Shown piece by piece: positions 60,063 to 62,000 of a DNA stretch of 62,000 nucleotides (positions within the stretch are counted from its first letter, which is position 1; each line of letters begins with the position of its first letter). The position numbers and the translations under genes were made by a program. The notes under the pieces were generated by a model, which was given only the letters and a program-made list of their open reading frames with translations, did not search any database and was not told the DNA's origin. Source of the stretch: Apostichopus japonicus (lineage: Eukaryota > Echinodermata > Holothuroidea > Aspidochirotida > Stichopodidae); assembly GCF_037975245.1 (NCBI RefSeq), contig NC_092567.1, positions 24,544,876-24,606,875 on the forward strand, in the 5' to 3' direction.

Positions 60063-60524
60063 TCTGCATAAAACGTATAACGTGTTCCCTCGCATTAGTT
60101 GAATTTTACATTCTTCTCACGGTTAATAGTAGTAAGTTAATATTTGTTTAACTTCATGATATCACGTGACCATAAATACTGTGTATACCTCGTTTCAATG
60201 ATAAGCCGAACGTAGTATGTATTGTGATATGCCGTAAACTTAGAAAAGAACCAATCACGAAACAGCAATCGTTTTTTTTAATGGGTTAAATATATCTTAT
60301 GCCAGATATTTATTATTTCTGAAAGTATGCTATTTTAGAATTCTAACATTTATTGTAAATGTAGTAATAAACCTTCGCAAATAGTTGAGATAACCATCTT
60401 GTAGAAGGTTTTATTTATATTAAGCTATTTTTGTGGTTAACATTACTGTAAGTTTTTACTTGACAATATAGGCTGGATGAAAGAACTGATAGGTCCTGGT
60501 TTCTTCTCTCTTGTACAAGTCCTA

Positions 60525-61030
60525 TGTGTTCTTGTACGAGTACAATCTGTTCTGTCTAGTACACGGTAAACAGTGCATTCTGTATACGTTAGTACACAAT
60601 ACACGGTGCATGCTGTAACCTTCAGTATACTTCAGTACACACCCAATAAAAGAAGCATCCCGCATACGCCACCGCACTGAGTGTACCTCAGCACCCTTTA
60701 CACGGTGTATCCTGTATACTTTAGCAGACTGAGTGTACTTCAGCACACTTTACACGATGCACCCTGCATACGCCAGCACACTGAGTTTACCTCAGCACCC
60801 AGTACTCGGTGCATCCTGCATAAGCCAGCACTCTGAGTGTACCTCAGCACCGAGTGCACGGTGCATCCTGCATGCGTCAGCACACTGAATCTGCCTCAGC
60901 ACCCAGTACACGGTGCATCCTGCCTACCTCAGCACTCTGAGTGTATACCTCAGCACCCAGTACACGGTGCATCCTGTATACTTTAGAAGACTGAGTGTAC
61001 CTCAGCACCCTGTTCACTCGGTGCCCTGCA
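60525..61030. repeat. Minisatellite of ~50-60-bp units
   Basis: Seven or eight degenerate units built from acctcagcacccagtacacg, gtgcatcctgcatacgccag and cacactgagtgt. Noncoding. Confidence 0.85.
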
Positions 61031-62000
61031 TGCGCCCACGTTTTAATTATTAAAATTGATTCACTAGAATTCTATATCCTCTGTAAAAATAGTTTTCTTT
61101 GAATCTTGTTTAATGGGTATGAAAAAAGTGTTGTGAAAAGAGTTCAATTCACTTAGGGGTGACACGAAAATATGCCACTAATTAATTAGTTCATTAAATT
61201 CCTTGCTATATGTATTTTGCAAAAAAGTTTATTATACAGAATTATATAGAATTACAAGTCCCAGAATACTTCCATTGTTATTGTCTGCGTCACACTGTCC
61301 CGAAATTGACACCAGATGGACACACGATAAAGGAAATGTTCAAATTCGGCTCTGATCGTAATAACATCGGGCCATTCGTGAGGGCATCTTAAGCCATCGT
61401 ATGACCGCCGGTGGAGTTTTTCGGGCTCCGGAAGCAACTTCGTGAGCGGTGGCAAAGTCTTTGGCATGCTAAAAAATTGCCGAAAGGTACGTTATACGGA
61501 CTGGTTATACGGACTTTGTATAAAGAGAATACAAAGTGGTTATAACCCCGTAGTGAGTACTCTGTGAAGGTCACCGGAGATATGGGCTAAATAGTGAGTC
61601 CTAGAACCAGATCTTTGCCCTCTCTCCTTCCCTACCCACCCCCACTACCCAACCCATGTGTGGCACTTAATCTATGCGCAGGGCAGAATAATCTCCCAAA
61701 GACCCTTTGGTTTATATGTGAATATATGAAGGAAACATAAGGGTAATGTGTTTTCCAAATAATCTCTGCCTATCGAGAGGATATATACTCAAGCGCTTAT
61801 TTGTTAATTATGCAGTTACATTTCTGTAATGATTCTCTAGTAAACAATTCACCGCCCCCTCCCCCTCCGCCCTCCCCCTCCCGCAGCAATTCTCCTATTG
61901 TTCACACTGTAAACCAGTTTGACTAATAATTTTACTGGTTACGTATGAATTTAACCACTTCTATAATAATTATTTGCCCCTATAAGTGATTTTAAGTCAA
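61031..62000. other. Right-edge stretch, no gene assigned
   Basis: 61240-61480 has balanced composition and open frames on both strands (minus-strand frame 61467-61252, plus 61210-61392), but no motif or splice context identifies a gene. 61499-61517 has a short direct repeat (ttatacggact). The rest is AT-rich with C-rich tracts. Confidence 0.35.

Overview
This is a window of animal nuclear DNA: intron-rich, AT-rich, full of microsatellites, SINEs, MITEs and minisatellites, with no bacterial operon structure. The best guess is a marine invertebrate deuterostome, perhaps an echinoderm such as a sea cucumber. That rests on the repeat content and on the lineage-specific look of the two genes. It is an inference, not something a marker gene here proves.

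Only two clear protein-coding genes are present. Both encode ecto-5'-nucleotidase (CD73/NT5E family) and they point away from each other. Paralog A is on the minus strand (exons 1-8, 11207 down to 3621, about 598 aa). Paralog B is on the plus strand (exons 1-8, 36433 to 55474, 574 aa). I rebuilt both from splice sites. They have the same eight exons and the same intron phases (0,1,1,1,1,1,1). Exons 2, 3, 5, 6 and 7 have identical lengths (214, 186, 252, 156 and 201 nt). B keeps every expected metal-binding and catalytic residue. A has an intact frame, intact splice sites and a better GPI-anchor tail, but two metal-binding histidines have become asparagine and a third ligand position has become phenylalanine. 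It looks like a pseudoenzyme.

Layout: 1-3.6 kb holds AT arrays, an exactly duplicated 140-bp unit and a duplicated hairpin module. 3.6-11.2 kb is paralog A, with a TIR element in intron 3 and a TTAA-flanked MITE in intron 2. 11.2-36.4 kb is the divergent intergenic region: a tandem pair of repeats headed by a U2 snRNA 5' end (12.8-13.3 kb), a second TTAA-flanked MITE (14.3 kb), a long minisatellite (15.8-16.5 kb), a hAT MITE with a perfect 8-bp target duplication (18.2 kb), dispersed repeats, and a nested set of concentric inverted repeats (28.4-36.2 kb) enclosing a 6.4-kb element with a 6-bp target duplication and exon-like cargo. 36.4-55.5 kb is paralog B. Its introns carry an inverted pair of tRNA-derived SINEs, a 3.2-kb CACTG-ended element, and a MITE inserted into a LINE remnant. 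55.5-62 kb has two more copies of that MITE, a 93-bp near-perfect palindrome, more U2-headed repeats and a roughly 50-bp minisatellite.

Ecto-5'-nucleotidase dephosphorylates extracellular AMP to adenosine. A head-to-head pair of one intact and one metal-site-degenerate paralog suggests duplication followed by a change of function. The rest of the window is mostly mobile-element history.
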